Notes: generated by a model not told the origin, from the letters alone. A DNA stretch of 64,000 bases from Streptomyces radiopugnans (GCF_900110735.1 NZ_FOET01000013.1:105779-169778); one strand, 5' to 3'; positions 28,015 through 36,047 are shown, counted from the first letter of the stretch. Numbers and translations: made by a program.

Positions 28015-28845
28015 TCACAGATGTACGGGTGCGGTGACGCCCAGTCGGGACAGGCCGCCGGCCAGCACCGTCCCGGCGGCCTGGGCGAGGGCCAGCCGGG
28101 CCCGGTGGGCGGCCAGGGGTTTCCGCTCTCCGGCGGGCAGCACGGACCCGTGTATGCCGAGGAGGCCGTCGGCGACCGTTCCCAGGTGGCGGGCGAGCCG
28201 GCCGGGGTCGCCCAGCGCGGCGATCCGCTCGTACTCGGCCAGCGCACCCAGCAGGTCCGCCTCGCGCGGCGCGTCGTAGGCGTACCCGCCGGCCCCCGCC
28301 TCGGGGCCGAAGCCCAGGGCACGCGCGCCGCGCAGCAGCGCCCGGGAGCGGGCGTGGGCGTACTGGACGAGGAAGAGGGGGTTGGACTCGCGCTGCTCCA
28401 GCAGCCCGGGGCCGGGCTCCTCACCGGTCGCGGCGGCCCAGTTGCGGACGTCGCGGGCGGGGTCGGTGCGCTCCGCCACCGGGGACTCCCCGTCCCCCGC
28501 CGCGAGGGCCCCCACCAGTTCCGCGCGGGCCCCGCCCGCCACGGTGATGTTGAGGAAGCCGGGACCGGCGACCGCCACCTCGGCGATGCCCTCCTCGCGC
28601 GCCAGCCTCTCCCGCAGGATCTCGGCGACGCCCCGCGCGGGCCGCCCGGTGACGGCGGCCAGCCGCAGTGCGGCGTTGGTGGCGTAGTCCCCGCAGCCAG
28701 GCCGCGGCGGGCGCCCCACGGTGATCCGCTCCGGCAGCCCGTCCAGCGCCTCCAGCGCGCCCGGGGACAGCTCGCCCAGCGCGCCGTCGCCGGCCGCGCG
28801 GCGCACGGTGCGCAGCACGGTGCGCGAGAGCTGGGCGGGAGTCAC
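28015..28845 (-). CDS. nrtL: ArgS-related anticodon-binding protein NrtL
   Basis: This 276-aa protein resembles arginyl-tRNA synthetase without its catalytic domain. The N-terminal part (1-110) looks like the ArgS additional domain (GDYATNAALRLAAVTGRPARGVAEIL, VAGPGFLNITV), and the C-terminal half (150-276) is a DALR-type anticodon-binding domain (NPLFLVQYAHARSRALLRGA). HIGH and KMSKS signatures are absent, so aminoacylation is not expected. It precedes lysA, and a tRNA-Arg(CCG) gene lies 0.7 kb upstream. The NrtL name is the annotation term I recall; its function is unknown to me. Confidence 0.85.
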   Translation of the reverse strand: MTPAQLSRTVLRTVRRAAGDGALGELSPGALEALDGLPERITVGRPPRPGCGDYATNAALRLAAVTGRPARGVAEILRERLAREEGIAEVAVAGPGFLNITVAGGARAELVGALAAGDGESPVAERTDPARDVRNWAAATGEEPGPGLLEQRESNPLFLVQYAHARSRALLRGARALGFGPEAGAGGYAYDAPREADLLGALAEYERIAALGDPGRLARHLGTVADGLLGIHGSVLPAGERKPLAAHRARLALAQAAGTVLAGGLSRLGVTAPVHL

Positions 28846-28972
28846 GCGTCAAGGGTATGGGAGAGGGGGTGGAGGTGCGCGAACGCGTTCCGAAGGATGA
28901 CACGCACCTCACACCGGCCCGTGCCCACCGCCCCGTCCCGCGGGGCTCATCCCGCTCACCCCGGCTGCCGTG

Positions 28973-29398
28973 TCACCCCGGCTGCCGTACGGCGGGCTCA
29001 GTCCCGCACGTCCCGCCGTCACCGCGCCCGCCGGCGGCCAGCCGCCGCACCGTCCGCACCAGCTCCACCGGCTCGAACGGCTTGGCCACGAACGCGTCCA
29101 CCGCCGCCGCCCGCACCTGCTCGCTCCTCAGCTCCGACCGCGTACAGGCGCTGACGATCGCCAGGGGGATGCCGCGCGTCCGCTCGTCGGCGCGCAGCCG
29201 CTCGGCGGTCCGCAGGCCGTCGAGCCGGGGCATGGCCACATCGAGCGTGATCACATCGGGCCGCACCCGCTCCACGATCTCCAGGCACTCGGCACCATCG
29301 GCCGCGGTCACGACCTCGAAGCCTTCGAGTTCGAGGTTGACCCTGATCAGCTGCCGGATGACCTTGCTGTCGTCCACCACAAGGACCCGGCCGGACAC
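28973..29398 (-). CDS. Stand-alone response regulator receiver
   Basis: At about 141 aa, this protein is a single receiver domain with no DNA-binding output. The acidic pair is in VLVVDDSKVIRQLI, the phospho-acceptor Asp in DVITLDVAMPRLDG, and the conserved Lys in FVAKPFEP. I chose GTG 29398 (VSGRVLVV); GTG 29407 three codons earlier is also possible, and neither has a strong ribosome binding site. No partner kinase is adjacent. Confidence 0.88.
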   Translation of the reverse strand: MSGRVLVVDDSKVIRQLIRVNLELEGFEVVTAADGAECLEIVERVRPDVITLDVAMPRLDGLRTAERLRADERTRGIPLAIVSACTRSELRSEQVRAAAVDAFVAKPFEPVELVRTVRRLAAGGRGDGGTCGTEPAVRQPG

Positions 29399-29553
29399 GC
29401 CAGGCACACCCCAGAGACTAGGCCCACACCTCCGCCTGCGTCCGGCTTTCGCCCTTTTCCGCCCGCCCGGCACCGGCAAACCCTGTCCGATCCACCCCCG
29501 GGAAGCTGGTAGTGTTCTACCCGTCGCCGCGATCAACCGACCGCCGCCGACAG

Positions 29554-29625
29554 GCCCCCGTAGCTCAGGGGATAGAGCAACGGCCTCCGGAGCCGTGTGC
29601 GCAGGTTCGAATCCTGCCGGGGGCA
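29554..29625 (+). tRNA. tRNA-Arg (anticodon CCG)
   Basis: The cloverleaf folds completely: acceptor GCCCCCG/CGGGGGC (29554-29560 with 29618-29624), discriminator A29625, D-arm with AGCTCAGGGGATAGAGC, anticodon stem ACGGC/GCCGT with loop CTCCGGA, and T-loop GTTCGAATCC. The anticodon CCG is at 29587-29589 and reads CGG codons. The CCA end is not encoded. TAGTGT (29510-29515) may be its -10 element. Confidence 0.96.
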
Positions 29626-29643
29626 CCTTGAAGAAGGTGCCGA

Positions 29644-29683
29644 AACGCCCCGCCACCAGCCACAACGCTGGATGCGGGGCGTT
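29644..29683 (+). terminator. tRNA-Arg terminator
   Basis: A 10-bp stem (29644-29653 with 29674-29683) stacks on a second 5-bp stem CCAGC/GCTGG and is followed by TTGTCGTGTGTGT. It starts 18 bp past the tRNA. Confidence 0.85.
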
Positions 29684-29689
29684 GTCGTG

Positions 29690-29840
29690 TGTGTGGCTGC
29701 CCGGGACAAGGATCCTGCCTCCGTCCTCGTCCGGCGACCGCACCCATGGCGCCCCCACGGGTTCGGGGTTCACGGCGGGCGTTCCGGTCGCCCCGCACGG
29801 TCGGCACTCTTTCCCACCCTCGTGACACAGCCGTGGTCGA
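29690..29840 (-). pseudogene. Decayed internal fragment of the CxxC protein gene at 30673-31251
   Basis: Read on the minus strand, this stretch encodes GTPAVNPEPVGAPWVRSPDE followed by DGGRILVPG. This aligns with GTFAVDPEPAGAPWVESPDE and DGGRVLLPG of the intact gene, and DNA similarity is visible over about 90-120 bp. Weaker similarity extends upstream to GKEC matching GEEC. There is no start codon or ribosome binding site, and the fragment ends abruptly against the tRNA terminator. It and the intact copy flank the toxin-antitoxin pair. Confidence 0.65.
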
Positions 29841-29916
29841 GGCCAGGAAGAGGCGACTCAACTGCCCTCGCCCACGGCTTCCCTCCGCAACCACGACCGG
29901 TGGCATCCGGAGTAGC

Positions 29917-30189
29917 ATGAAGAGTATGAGCGAGCCTACTCAGAAGTACTCGATCACGATGCCCCGGGACATCGCCGAGGCCGCCCGCGCCCGCAGCGGC
30001 CCCTCCGGTCTCTCCTCCTATGTCGCCGCCGCCGTGGCCCGCCAGATCGAGCGCGACAACCTCAACGAACTCATCCAGGTCGCCGAGGCCGAACACGGAC
30101 CCGTCACCGAGGACGAGATCCAGGCCCTGCGCGACCAGCTCCAGCAGGCGCGCCGACAGCAGAGCGGCGACGGGGCGAGCGCGGCGTGA
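29917..30189 (+). CDS. VapB-type antitoxin
   Basis: This 90-aa protein probably neutralises the PIN toxin encoded next. Its N-terminal half resembles ribbon-helix-helix antitoxins (KYSITMPRDIAEAARARSG then SSYVAAAVARQIERDNLNEL); the C-terminal half is a charged helix expected to wrap the toxin. I chose ATG 29917 because GGAG lies four bases ahead; ATG 29926 is an alternative. Its stop overlaps the toxin start by four bases (GTGA). Confidence 0.8.
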   Translation: MKSMSEPTQKYSITMPRDIAEAARARSGPSGLSSYVAAAVARQIERDNLNELIQVAEAEHGPVTEDEIQALRDQLQQARRQQSGDGASAA

Positions 30190-30599
30190 CACATTCTCCG
30201 GCCACCCCGGGCGGCACGCTCGTCCTCGACAGTGAGGGGCTGGCCAAGGCCGTACTGCGCGATCGCGCGGTCACCGCCTGGCTCGCCCTCGCCCGCGCCG
30301 ACGACCTGCGTGTGATCACGTCCGCGGCCACTCTGGTGGAAGTGGTGCACCCCCGCATCAACCGCCCCGCCTTGGAGTGGACCCTCTCCCGTCTCGTCGT
30401 CGAACCGGTCACCGAGCCGATCGCCCGCCACGCCGCCGCCCTCCTCGCCGATGCCGGTCTGCACGGCCACAAGTACGCCATCGACGCCATGCTCGGCGCG
30501 ACCGCCCTCGCCGCCCCCGGGCCCGTCACCGTGCTCACCTCGGACCCGGAGGATCTCGACGCTCTCTGCGGACCGCGTGTCACCGTCATCAAGGTCTGA
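30186..30599 (+). CDS. VapC-like PIN-domain ribonuclease toxin
   Basis: At 137 aa this is a PIN-domain endoribonuclease. Acidic metal ligands are visible as Asp15 (LVLDSEGL), Glu52 (LVEVVHP), Asp99 (YAIDAMLGATAL) and Asp119 (VLTSDPEDL). VapC toxins cleave tRNA or rRNA; the target here cannot be told. The GTG start overlaps the antitoxin stop, so translation is coupled, as in most type II toxin-antitoxin operons. The pair sits between a degenerate and an intact copy of an unrelated gene, which suggests insertion or duplication at this locus. Confidence 0.82.
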   Translation: MTHSPATPGGTLVLDSEGLAKAVLRDRAVTAWLALARADDLRVITSAATLVEVVHPRINRPALEWTLSRLVVEPVTEPIARHAAALLADAGLHGHKYAIDAMLGATALAAPGPVTVLTSDPEDLDALCGPRVTVIKV

Positions 30600-30672
30600 C
30601 GCCCGCGCGCCGGGGTGGACAGCGCACTTCGGGATCGCGGGACGTACGCGGGGCCCTGGACCCGGCGGCGCG

Positions 30673-31251
30673 TCAGCCGAGCCTCCGGCCCAGCGATCGG
30701 GCGGGCTGCGCCCCGGTCGGCTCGACGGCGGTGGGGACGAGGACCACCTGCTGGAAGGTCCAGCAGTCGCCGGACTCGGTGGCGATCTCCGCGCCGCAGT
30801 CGGCGCAGGCCAGGTTGGGCCCGTCATGGCCGTCGGGGCCGCAGCAGCCGTTGCGCCGCCCCTTGCCGTGGATCGGCCGCAGACCCCGGACGTCCGCCGG
30901 GGAGAGGACGATGCTGTTCCGCGGGCCGCCCGGAAGCAGGACCCTGCCCCCGTCCTCGTCCGGCGACTCCACCCACGGCGCCCCCGCGGGCTCGGGGTCC
31001 ACGGCGAACGTTCCCGGCGCCATACGCGGCGGGCACTCCTCCCCGTCCTCCATCTCGTACGGGGCCCGGGCATCGTCGGGATCCGGAAGAGGCACCTCAC
31101 GGACCGGGCGCGTCACCTCTGCCCGGCACTTCACACAGCGGAAGACCATCACCGGCTCATCGTCACCCCCCTCGGCCACCCGAGCCACCGAATACCTCCC
31201 GGGCCGGCTGTCTTCTTCGTCCGGTGACTCGGCAACCTCGTCGGGGCCCAC
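30673..31251 (-). CDS. Hypothetical protein with CxxC motifs
   Basis: This encodes 192 aa of unknown function. Paired cysteines occur as FRCVKC (about residues 38-42), EEC, GCCGPDGHDGP and ACADCG, so a structural zinc site is likely. The centre carries VDPEPAGAPWVESPDEDGG, which is also preserved in the fragment at 29690-29840. There is no signal peptide or membrane helix. The start is inferred from the ATG at 31251 and is uncertain. It is convergent with the toxin gene. Confidence 0.65.
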   Translation of the reverse strand: MGPDEVAESPDEEDSRPGRYSVARVAEGGDDEPVMVFRCVKCRAEVTRPVREVPLPDPDDARAPYEMEDGEECPPRMAPGTFAVDPEPAGAPWVESPDEDGGRVLLPGGPRNSIVLSPADVRGLRPIHGKGRRNGCCGPDGHDGPNLACADCGAEIATESGDCWTFQQVVLVPTAVEPTGAQPARSLGRRLG

Positions 31252-31288
31252 CTGCCCGCCAACGCGGCGCGCTGCTGCGGATGGGTCT

Positions 31289-31639
31289 TCAGACAGCGTC
31301 GCGGGCTTCGGTGATCAGCCGCTGCGCCTCCAGCACCGCATCGCGCAGACGCCCCGGCCGTACGCCCTCCCGCGCCATCCACTCGTCCAGGCGGGGGCGC
31401 AAGTGCCGGACCATGCCCGGGCCGTGCCGCCGCAGCACCGAGCGGCTGACCGAGATCTCCTCCTGGATCTCACGGCGGAGGTCGTCGGTCCAGCCCTGTT
31501 CCGTGTCCACCCGGCCCAGAGGGGCCTTGAGGGCGGCCACGGCCCCGTCGAGCACCGCGAGCAGGTCCATGATCCTCCGGGGGTGTGGGGAGGCGCGCCC
31601 CGGGACGAGCGGGTCGTCGTCGTATCCGTCGATCGGCAC
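31289..31639 (-). CDS. Hypothetical protein
   Basis: This is about 116 aa from the GTG at 31639, and another in-frame ATG (MDLLAVLDG) would give about 93 aa. The C-terminal part is helical and charged (DDLRREIQEEISVSRSVLRRHGPGMVRHLRPRLDEW). I do not recognise the family. It reads toward the CxxC protein gene 37 bp away and may share its transcript. Confidence 0.5.
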   Translation of the reverse strand: MPIDGYDDDPLVPGRASPHPRRIMDLLAVLDGAVAALKAPLGRVDTEQGWTDDLRREIQEEISVSRSVLRRHGPGMVRHLRPRLDEWMAREGVRPGRLRDAVLEAQRLITEARDAV

Positions 31640-31770
31640 CGGGCAAGGATGCCATCCGCCTCCGGCGGGCACGCGGTCGCGCGGGGTCGTTCAACTCGGG
31701 CCGGCGGTGGGAAGGTTCCCGCTGGAATCGGCCCGGCCCGGCGGGGCCGCGACCTCGACGGGATGTGCCC

Positions 31771-32766
31771 ATGTTGCATGTGCGCTTCGACAGCGGGGAG
31801 TTGGCCCGGTTGCGGGTGGCACGGCGGACCGACCCGCTGTGGGAGGCCGTCCTGAGCCTGCACCTGCTGCAGAACCGGCAGGCCGCGCTCGTCTTCGACC
31901 CCTGGCGGCAGGAGGTGCGCGCGGCGCTGGAGCGGCACCGGATGCTCCCGGTGGTCCGGGAGCTGATGCGGCTGTGCCCGCCCGCCCCGTACTTCCCCGA
32001 CTTCCTCACCCCCGGCCGCGGTGAGGACGACGTGGACGCGGCCCTGGACCGGGTGCTGGCCACGCCCCGGCGGCGGCTGGCCGACGAGTTGGCGCGGGTG
32101 TACGTGCGCGGTCCGGTGCCGCGGAGCGTGCGGTGGGTGGCCGAGGGCGGGGCGGAGGCGCTGCGGTGGCTGGGAGACACCCTGCGCCGCTACCACGACG
32201 TGGCGGTGGCGCCGTATCTGGCGGCCATCCGGGCGCGGGCCGCGGCCGACCGCGCCCGGCGGGGCGAGGCCGCCCTGACGGGGGGCGCGGAGGCGCTGCT
32301 GGAAAGCTACGCCGCGCCCGAGGGGTGGGAGTACGGCGGGCGCGCGCTGCGGGCGCCTTATCCACTGGAGCGCGAACTGCGTCTGGAGGGACGGGCGCTG
32401 ACGCTGATGCCCGGCTTCTTCTGCGTCCGCACCCCGCTGGTGCTGGCTGACGACTCGCTGCCGCCGGTCCTGGTGCACCCGCTCTCCCCCGCGCCCGGCT
32501 GGCTGACCCGGCTGCGGCGGGACGAGGCGGCTCCGCCGGTGGCGCAGCTGATCGGCGGTACGCGCTCGCGGGTGCTGGAGTTGCTGGAGGAGCCGGTGAC
32601 GACCACCGGCCTGGCGGCGCGTACGGGCCTGGCGCCCTCGACGGTGAGCCACCATGTGGCGGTGCTGCGGGACGCGGGGCTGGTCGTCTCGCGGCGGGAC
32701 GGGATGCGGGTGCTGCACCGCCGCACCCCGCTCGGCACGGCCCTGCTGGACGGACCCGTCCCCTGA
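31771..32766 (+). CDS. ArsR-type winged-helix transcriptional regulator
   Basis: This 331-aa protein is much longer than classical ArsR (about 110 aa). A helical N-terminal region of about 240 residues (MLHVRFDSGELARLRVA...) precedes a C-terminal winged helix (about 255-320: AAPPVAQLIGGTRSRVLELLEE, then TTTGLAARTGLAPSTVSHHVAVLRDAGLV). The metal-binding ELCVCDL motif is absent, so a non-metal signal is expected. The ATG at 31771 is the first in frame, and the sequence before it lacks a good GGAG. No obvious target gene adjoins it. Confidence 0.85.
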   Translation: MLHVRFDSGELARLRVARRTDPLWEAVLSLHLLQNRQAALVFDPWRQEVRAALERHRMLPVVRELMRLCPPAPYFPDFLTPGRGEDDVDAALDRVLATPRRRLADELARVYVRGPVPRSVRWVAEGGAEALRWLGDTLRRYHDVAVAPYLAAIRARAAADRARRGEAALTGGAEALLESYAAPEGWEYGGRALRAPYPLERELRLEGRALTLMPGFFCVRTPLVLADDSLPPVLVHPLSPAPGWLTRLRRDEAAPPVAQLIGGTRSRVLELLEEPVTTTGLAARTGLAPSTVSHHVAVLRDAGLVVSRRDGMRVLHRRTPLGTALLDGPVP

Positions 32767-32811
32767 GCCGGGCGCTCGTGGGGCGACACTCGGGGACGGG
32801 TCCGCGCGGCC

Positions 32812-34020
32812 CTACGGGCAGTCGGGTACGCCGGGGATCCTGTTGTCCGGGGTGTCGGCGTAGATGTTGGTCATGTAGCCGCCGTACTGGGGCAGGTAGG
32901 CCCACCAGTCGTTGGTGTAGGGCGGCACGGAGACCGTCTGGCCGCGCTTCTGACAGCCGACCAGGACGTCGACGCCGGCGGGCAGGGTGGTCACCACGGA
33001 GGAGCCGGTGGTGGGCCCGGTGCGGACGCGGACGCCGGAGCCCCAGGTGCCGACCCAGGTGCCCGCCGGGCGCCGGGCTCCGGGGACGTCGAGCGAGCCG
33101 ACCAGCTCGGTGAGCCGGGAGTAGGCGGTGCCGTACGTGGTTCCGTCGGGGTGGAGGGTGAGGACGGCCACGATGGCGCGGTCGTCGCCGCCGACCGTGC
33201 CCGTGGAGTGCAGGGCCTCGCTCACCAGGTCCAGCTCCCTCGCCGAGCCGGAGGCGGCGGAGGCGGCGGAAGCCTTGGCGGCCGGGGTGTCGGCGGTGCA
33301 GCCGCCGGAGGCGAAGCCGGACCAGCCCTGCTTGATCGCCCAGGGCCGCTCGAAGGCGGAGGCGATGCCGGAGTACTGGTCGTAGCCGTCGCTCGCGCAG
33401 CGGGTGGCCTGCCGCAGGTTGCCCATGACGAAGTCGCGTACGGGCACGGGCGCGGCGTCGAGGACGTGGCGGTAGATCCGTACGGTGTCCGCGGCGGTGG
33501 TGGCGGTGTAGCCCCAGTAGCCGGGGTGGGTGGAGGGCGGCGGGGCGGTGCCGGTGAGGGCGAGCCGGGAGACCATCCGGTTCACGATCGCACCGCCTCC
33601 CCGGGTGGACCAGTAGTGGCTCGCGGCGGAGTCGTCGCTGCTGCGCAGCATGGCCGTCAGACGGGTGCGGTCGGCGTCCGGGAGGGCGTCCGGGCCGCGG
33701 TCCCACAGCAGGTCCAGCACGATGAGCAGCTTCATCACGGAGGCGGAACGGAAGCGCAGGTCCGCGTTGATCCGCTCGGTGAAGGCGCCGGTGCCGCGGT
33801 CGAAGACGGCGACGCCCGCGGTGACTCCGGCCGGGATGCGGGCCTGCGGCCCCGGCCCGTTCCGGGCGGCCGACGCGGGGGCCGCCAGACCCGTGCCGAG
33901 CATTCCCAGGGCGAGCAGGAGGACGGCGAGCGGGGTCCGTACGCGGTGCGGGGCGGCGGTACGCCGCCGGGTGGCCCTCCGCGGTGCGGGCGGGGGCTCG
34001 GTCGGGGGGTGTGCGTGCAT
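32812..34020 (-). CDS. Secreted serine hydrolase (beta-lactamase fold) with SH3-like C-terminus
   Basis: This encodes 402 aa from the ATG at 34020 (GAGGAG ten bases upstream). An arginine-rich signal peptide with core LAVLLLALGMLGTG ends near ASAARN (about 51). A class A beta-lactamase-like domain carries SASVMK (Ser94, Lys97) and the KQGWSG motif; I see no clear Glu166-type omega loop, so a peptidoglycan or beta-lactam-interacting hydrolase is safer than 'beta-lactamase'. The last 75 residues (GSGVRVRTGPTT...GVPDC) form an SH3b-like domain shared with the divergent peptidase. Confidence 0.8.
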   Translation of the reverse strand: MHAHPPTEPPPAPRRATRRRTAAPHRVRTPLAVLLLALGMLGTGLAAPASAARNGPGPQARIPAGVTAGVAVFDRGTGAFTERINADLRFRSASVMKLLIVLDLLWDRGPDALPDADRTRLTAMLRSSDDSAASHYWSTRGGGAIVNRMVSRLALTGTAPPPSTHPGYWGYTATTAADTVRIYRHVLDAAPVPVRDFVMGNLRQATRCASDGYDQYSGIASAFERPWAIKQGWSGFASGGCTADTPAAKASAASAASGSARELDLVSEALHSTGTVGGDDRAIVAVLTLHPDGTTYGTAYSRLTELVGSLDVPGARRPAGTWVGTWGSGVRVRTGPTTGSSVVTTLPAGVDVLVGCQKRGQTVSVPPYTNDWWAYLPQYGGYMTNIYADTPDNRIPGVPDCP

Positions 34021-34309
34021 CGTGTGCCGACTCCTCGGGGCCGCAGGGGGAGAGGGAGAGGAGGAAGGGGGAGGGGGATGGGTGGGAGGAGGCCGCGGTC
34101 GCGGCGAGCGAGCGAGCGAGCGAGCGAGCGAGCGGCCATCGTGGGAGCCGGATGTCGTCGGGGGCAAGGCATTCAAGCTGGTTCGAAAGGCTCCCGCGGC
34201 CCGTTGTGAGGGGGCGCCGGTCCGGTTACGTTCCCACCACCGCGCAGCCGGCGGCCGGCGCGTTCCGCGGGCCGCGGTCCCCCACCCTCACACCACGAGG
34301 AGCCACCGC
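34021..34309. promoter_or_regulatory. Divergent promoter region of two secreted cell-wall enzymes
   Basis: This 289-bp gap separates the serine hydrolase from the M23 peptidase. It contains a purine-only G-rich tract (about 34044-34090) and the tetranucleotide repeat at 34104-34134. No standard -35/-10 is clear, and I could not recognise a c-di-AMP (ydaO) riboswitch, which often precedes Streptomyces cell-wall hydrolases. Confidence 0.55.
34104..34134. repeat. Tetranucleotide repeat (GCGA)7
   Basis: Seven perfect copies of GCGA plus a partial eighth cover 31 bp within the divergent promoter region. Such short tandem repeats can change length by slippage and alter promoter spacing. Confidence 0.95.
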
Positions 34310-35146
34310 ATGTCTTCGCGATCCCCCATACCCTCCCCCTCGCGGCGCCGGCCGTTCGGGCGGCTCCTGGCCGTGCTGGCCGGGGCGCTGGCCGTGCTGG
34401 CCGGGACGCTCGCCGCGACTCCGGCCACGGCGGCGGAGGCCGGCACGATGGCCGCCCCCAACTTCAAGGCCCCCTACGCCTGCGGCCAGAGATGGACCTA
34501 CAGCCACCACTCCGCGGAGGTGCGCCGCGCGCTGGACTTCGTACGCGCCGACGGCGGCTCCACCGCGGGCGCCCCCGTCCTGGCCTCGGCGGCGGGCACC
34601 GCGACCCGGCACTACCAGGCCGGTGGCGCGGGCAACTACATCGTCATCGACCACGGCGGCGGCTGGAAGACGTACTACTTCCACCTGGCGTCCTTCTCCG
34701 TGGCGAGCGGCGCCTGGGTCGGGCAGGGGCAGCAGATCGGCACCACCGGCAGCACCGGCAACTCCTCCGGCGCCCACATCCACTACGAGCAGCTCTACAA
34801 CGGCGTCGGGCAGAACATCCGCATCAACGGCTCGGCCCTGGCCTACCCCGGCAGCTACCACCAGTACTACCTCACCAGCGACAACGGCTGCGGCGGCGGG
34901 AGCAGCTTCATGACCTGGGGCTCGGGCGTACGCGTCCGGGCCGACGCCTACCTCTCCTCGGCCGTGGTGACCACCCTGGCCGGTCCCACCCGGGTCACGG
35001 TCGTCTGCCAGAAGCAGGGCGACACCGTCAACGCCGAGGGCTACACCAACAACTGGTGGAGCAAGCTCCGCGACCAGGGCGGTTTCATCTCCAACATCTA
35101 CATCGACCACCCCGACGCCAAGCTGCCGGGCGTGCCGAACTGCTGA
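34310..35146 (+). CDS. Secreted M23 (LytM-type) peptidase with SH3-like C-terminus
   Basis: This 278-aa exoenzyme probably cleaves peptidoglycan peptide bridges. The signal peptide (LLAVLAGALAVLAGTLAATPATAAEA) is cleaved near residue 42. The peptidase domain (50-205) contains HHSAEVRRALDF with the first metal ligands, YIVIDHGGGWKTYYFHL, and the HIHYE motif. The last 75 residues match the C-terminus of the divergent serine hydrolase (shared GSGVRVR, VVTTL, CQK, YTN-WW, NIY, PGVP-C). GAGGAG precedes the ATG. Confidence 0.9.
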   Translation: MSSRSPIPSPSRRRPFGRLLAVLAGALAVLAGTLAATPATAAEAGTMAAPNFKAPYACGQRWTYSHHSAEVRRALDFVRADGGSTAGAPVLASAAGTATRHYQAGGAGNYIVIDHGGGWKTYYFHLASFSVASGAWVGQGQQIGTTGSTGNSSGAHIHYEQLYNGVGQNIRINGSALAYPGSYHQYYLTSDNGCGGGSSFMTWGSGVRVRADAYLSSAVVTTLAGPTRVTVVCQKQGDTVNAEGYTNNWWSKLRDQGGFISNIYIDHPDAKLPGVPNC

Positions 35147-35166
35147 CGCGCGGCGCGACCGGACAC

Positions 35167-35200
35167 CGAGGGGGCCCGGCCGTACGGCCGGGCCCCCTCG
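35167..35200 (+). terminator. Terminator of the M23 peptidase gene
   Basis: A palindrome of 16-bp arms (35167-35182 with 35185-35200) begins 20 bp past the stop codon. Confidence 0.8.
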
Positions 35201-35315
35201 CCGCCCTCTCGCCTCCCCCTCGGCTCCTCCTCCCCTCAGCCGATCGGGTTGGATGGACCGGAGCGCCGCCAAGCCGCCGGCGGGCGGCCGTACACGGAAG
35301 AGGGGCAGTCCGCAC

Positions 35316-35846
35316 ATGGGATTCACGCCAGGCCGCCGCATCACCCACTGCCCGTACTGCGGCACGCCCTACCCGGACGGCGCCGGGTGGCCCAGGGACT
35401 GCGCGGGCTGCGGCGAGACGAGCTGGGCCAACCCCCTGCCCGTCGCGGTCGCGCTCCAGCCCGTCGCCACCGCCGGGGGCGGCCGGGGCCTGGTGGTGGT
35501 ACGGCGGGACATCGAGCCCTTCCGCGGTGAACTGGCGCTGCCCGGCGGTTACATGGAGCTGGGCGAGAGCTGGCGGCAGGCCGCCGTGCGCGAGCTGTGG
35601 GAGGAGACCGGGCTCGAGGCCGCGGCGGAGGGCGTGTCCCTTCTCGACGTCCACAACGGGGGCACCAGTCTTCTCGTCTTCGGTCTGCTGCCCGAGCGGG
35701 ACGCCGCCTCCCTTCCCCCGTCGGCGCCCACGGCCGAGGCCACGGAGTGGCTGGTGCTGGAGGAGCCGGCCGAGCTGGCCTTCCCGGCGCACACCGAGGT
35801 GATGCGCGCGTATCTCACGGGGGAGGCCGCCGGTCCGGGCGTGTAG
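35316..35846 (+). CDS. Nudix hydrolase with N-terminal zinc ribbon
   Basis: This 176-aa protein carries a zinc ribbon (CPYCG, CAGCG, residues about 12-35) and a Nudix domain. The Nudix box is complete as GGYMELGESWRQAAVREL followed by WEETGL. The family cleaves nucleoside diphosphates linked to another moiety; a zinc ribbon plus Nudix recalls NADH pyrophosphatase-like enzymes, but the SQPWPFPxS motif of NudC is absent. The substrate is unknown. The ATG at 35316 has a weak AGAGGGG upstream. Confidence 0.88.
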   Translation: MGFTPGRRITHCPYCGTPYPDGAGWPRDCAGCGETSWANPLPVAVALQPVATAGGGRGLVVVRRDIEPFRGELALPGGYMELGESWRQAAVRELWEETGLEAAAEGVSLLDVHNGGTSLLVFGLLPERDAASLPPSAPTAEATEWLVLEEPAELAFPAHTEVMRAYLTGEAAGPGV

Positions 35847-36047
35847 GTCGGCGCACCTCCGGACCCCGGCACGGCACGGGCCGGGAGCGGCACGGCAGCA
35901 CGGCGGCACGGAGCGTTCCGGCGGTCCGGAGCGGTCTCACGGGCCGGCGCCGGGGCCGGCATCCGGGAGACGGTGCCGGAAAGACCGTTTCGAGACGGTT
36001 TACCCCCCGATCGCGCGGGGCTTTCGAAGCCATGTCACGAGAAGGCG

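Noticed and set aside
29601..29625. tRNA 3' end as an attachment site with a duplicate elsewhere in the window
   Set aside because: I looked for a second copy of the T-arm/acceptor sequence and found none, and no integrase gene is present in the window.
34104..34134. Repeat run considered as a CRISPR remnant
   Set aside because: It is a simple tetranucleotide repeat with no spacers, and no cas genes are nearby.
34150..34309. c-di-AMP (ydaO/yuaA) riboswitch before the M23 peptidase
   Set aside because: This riboswitch often precedes Streptomyces wall hydrolases, but I could not find its conserved motifs in the leader. A covariance-model search would settle it.
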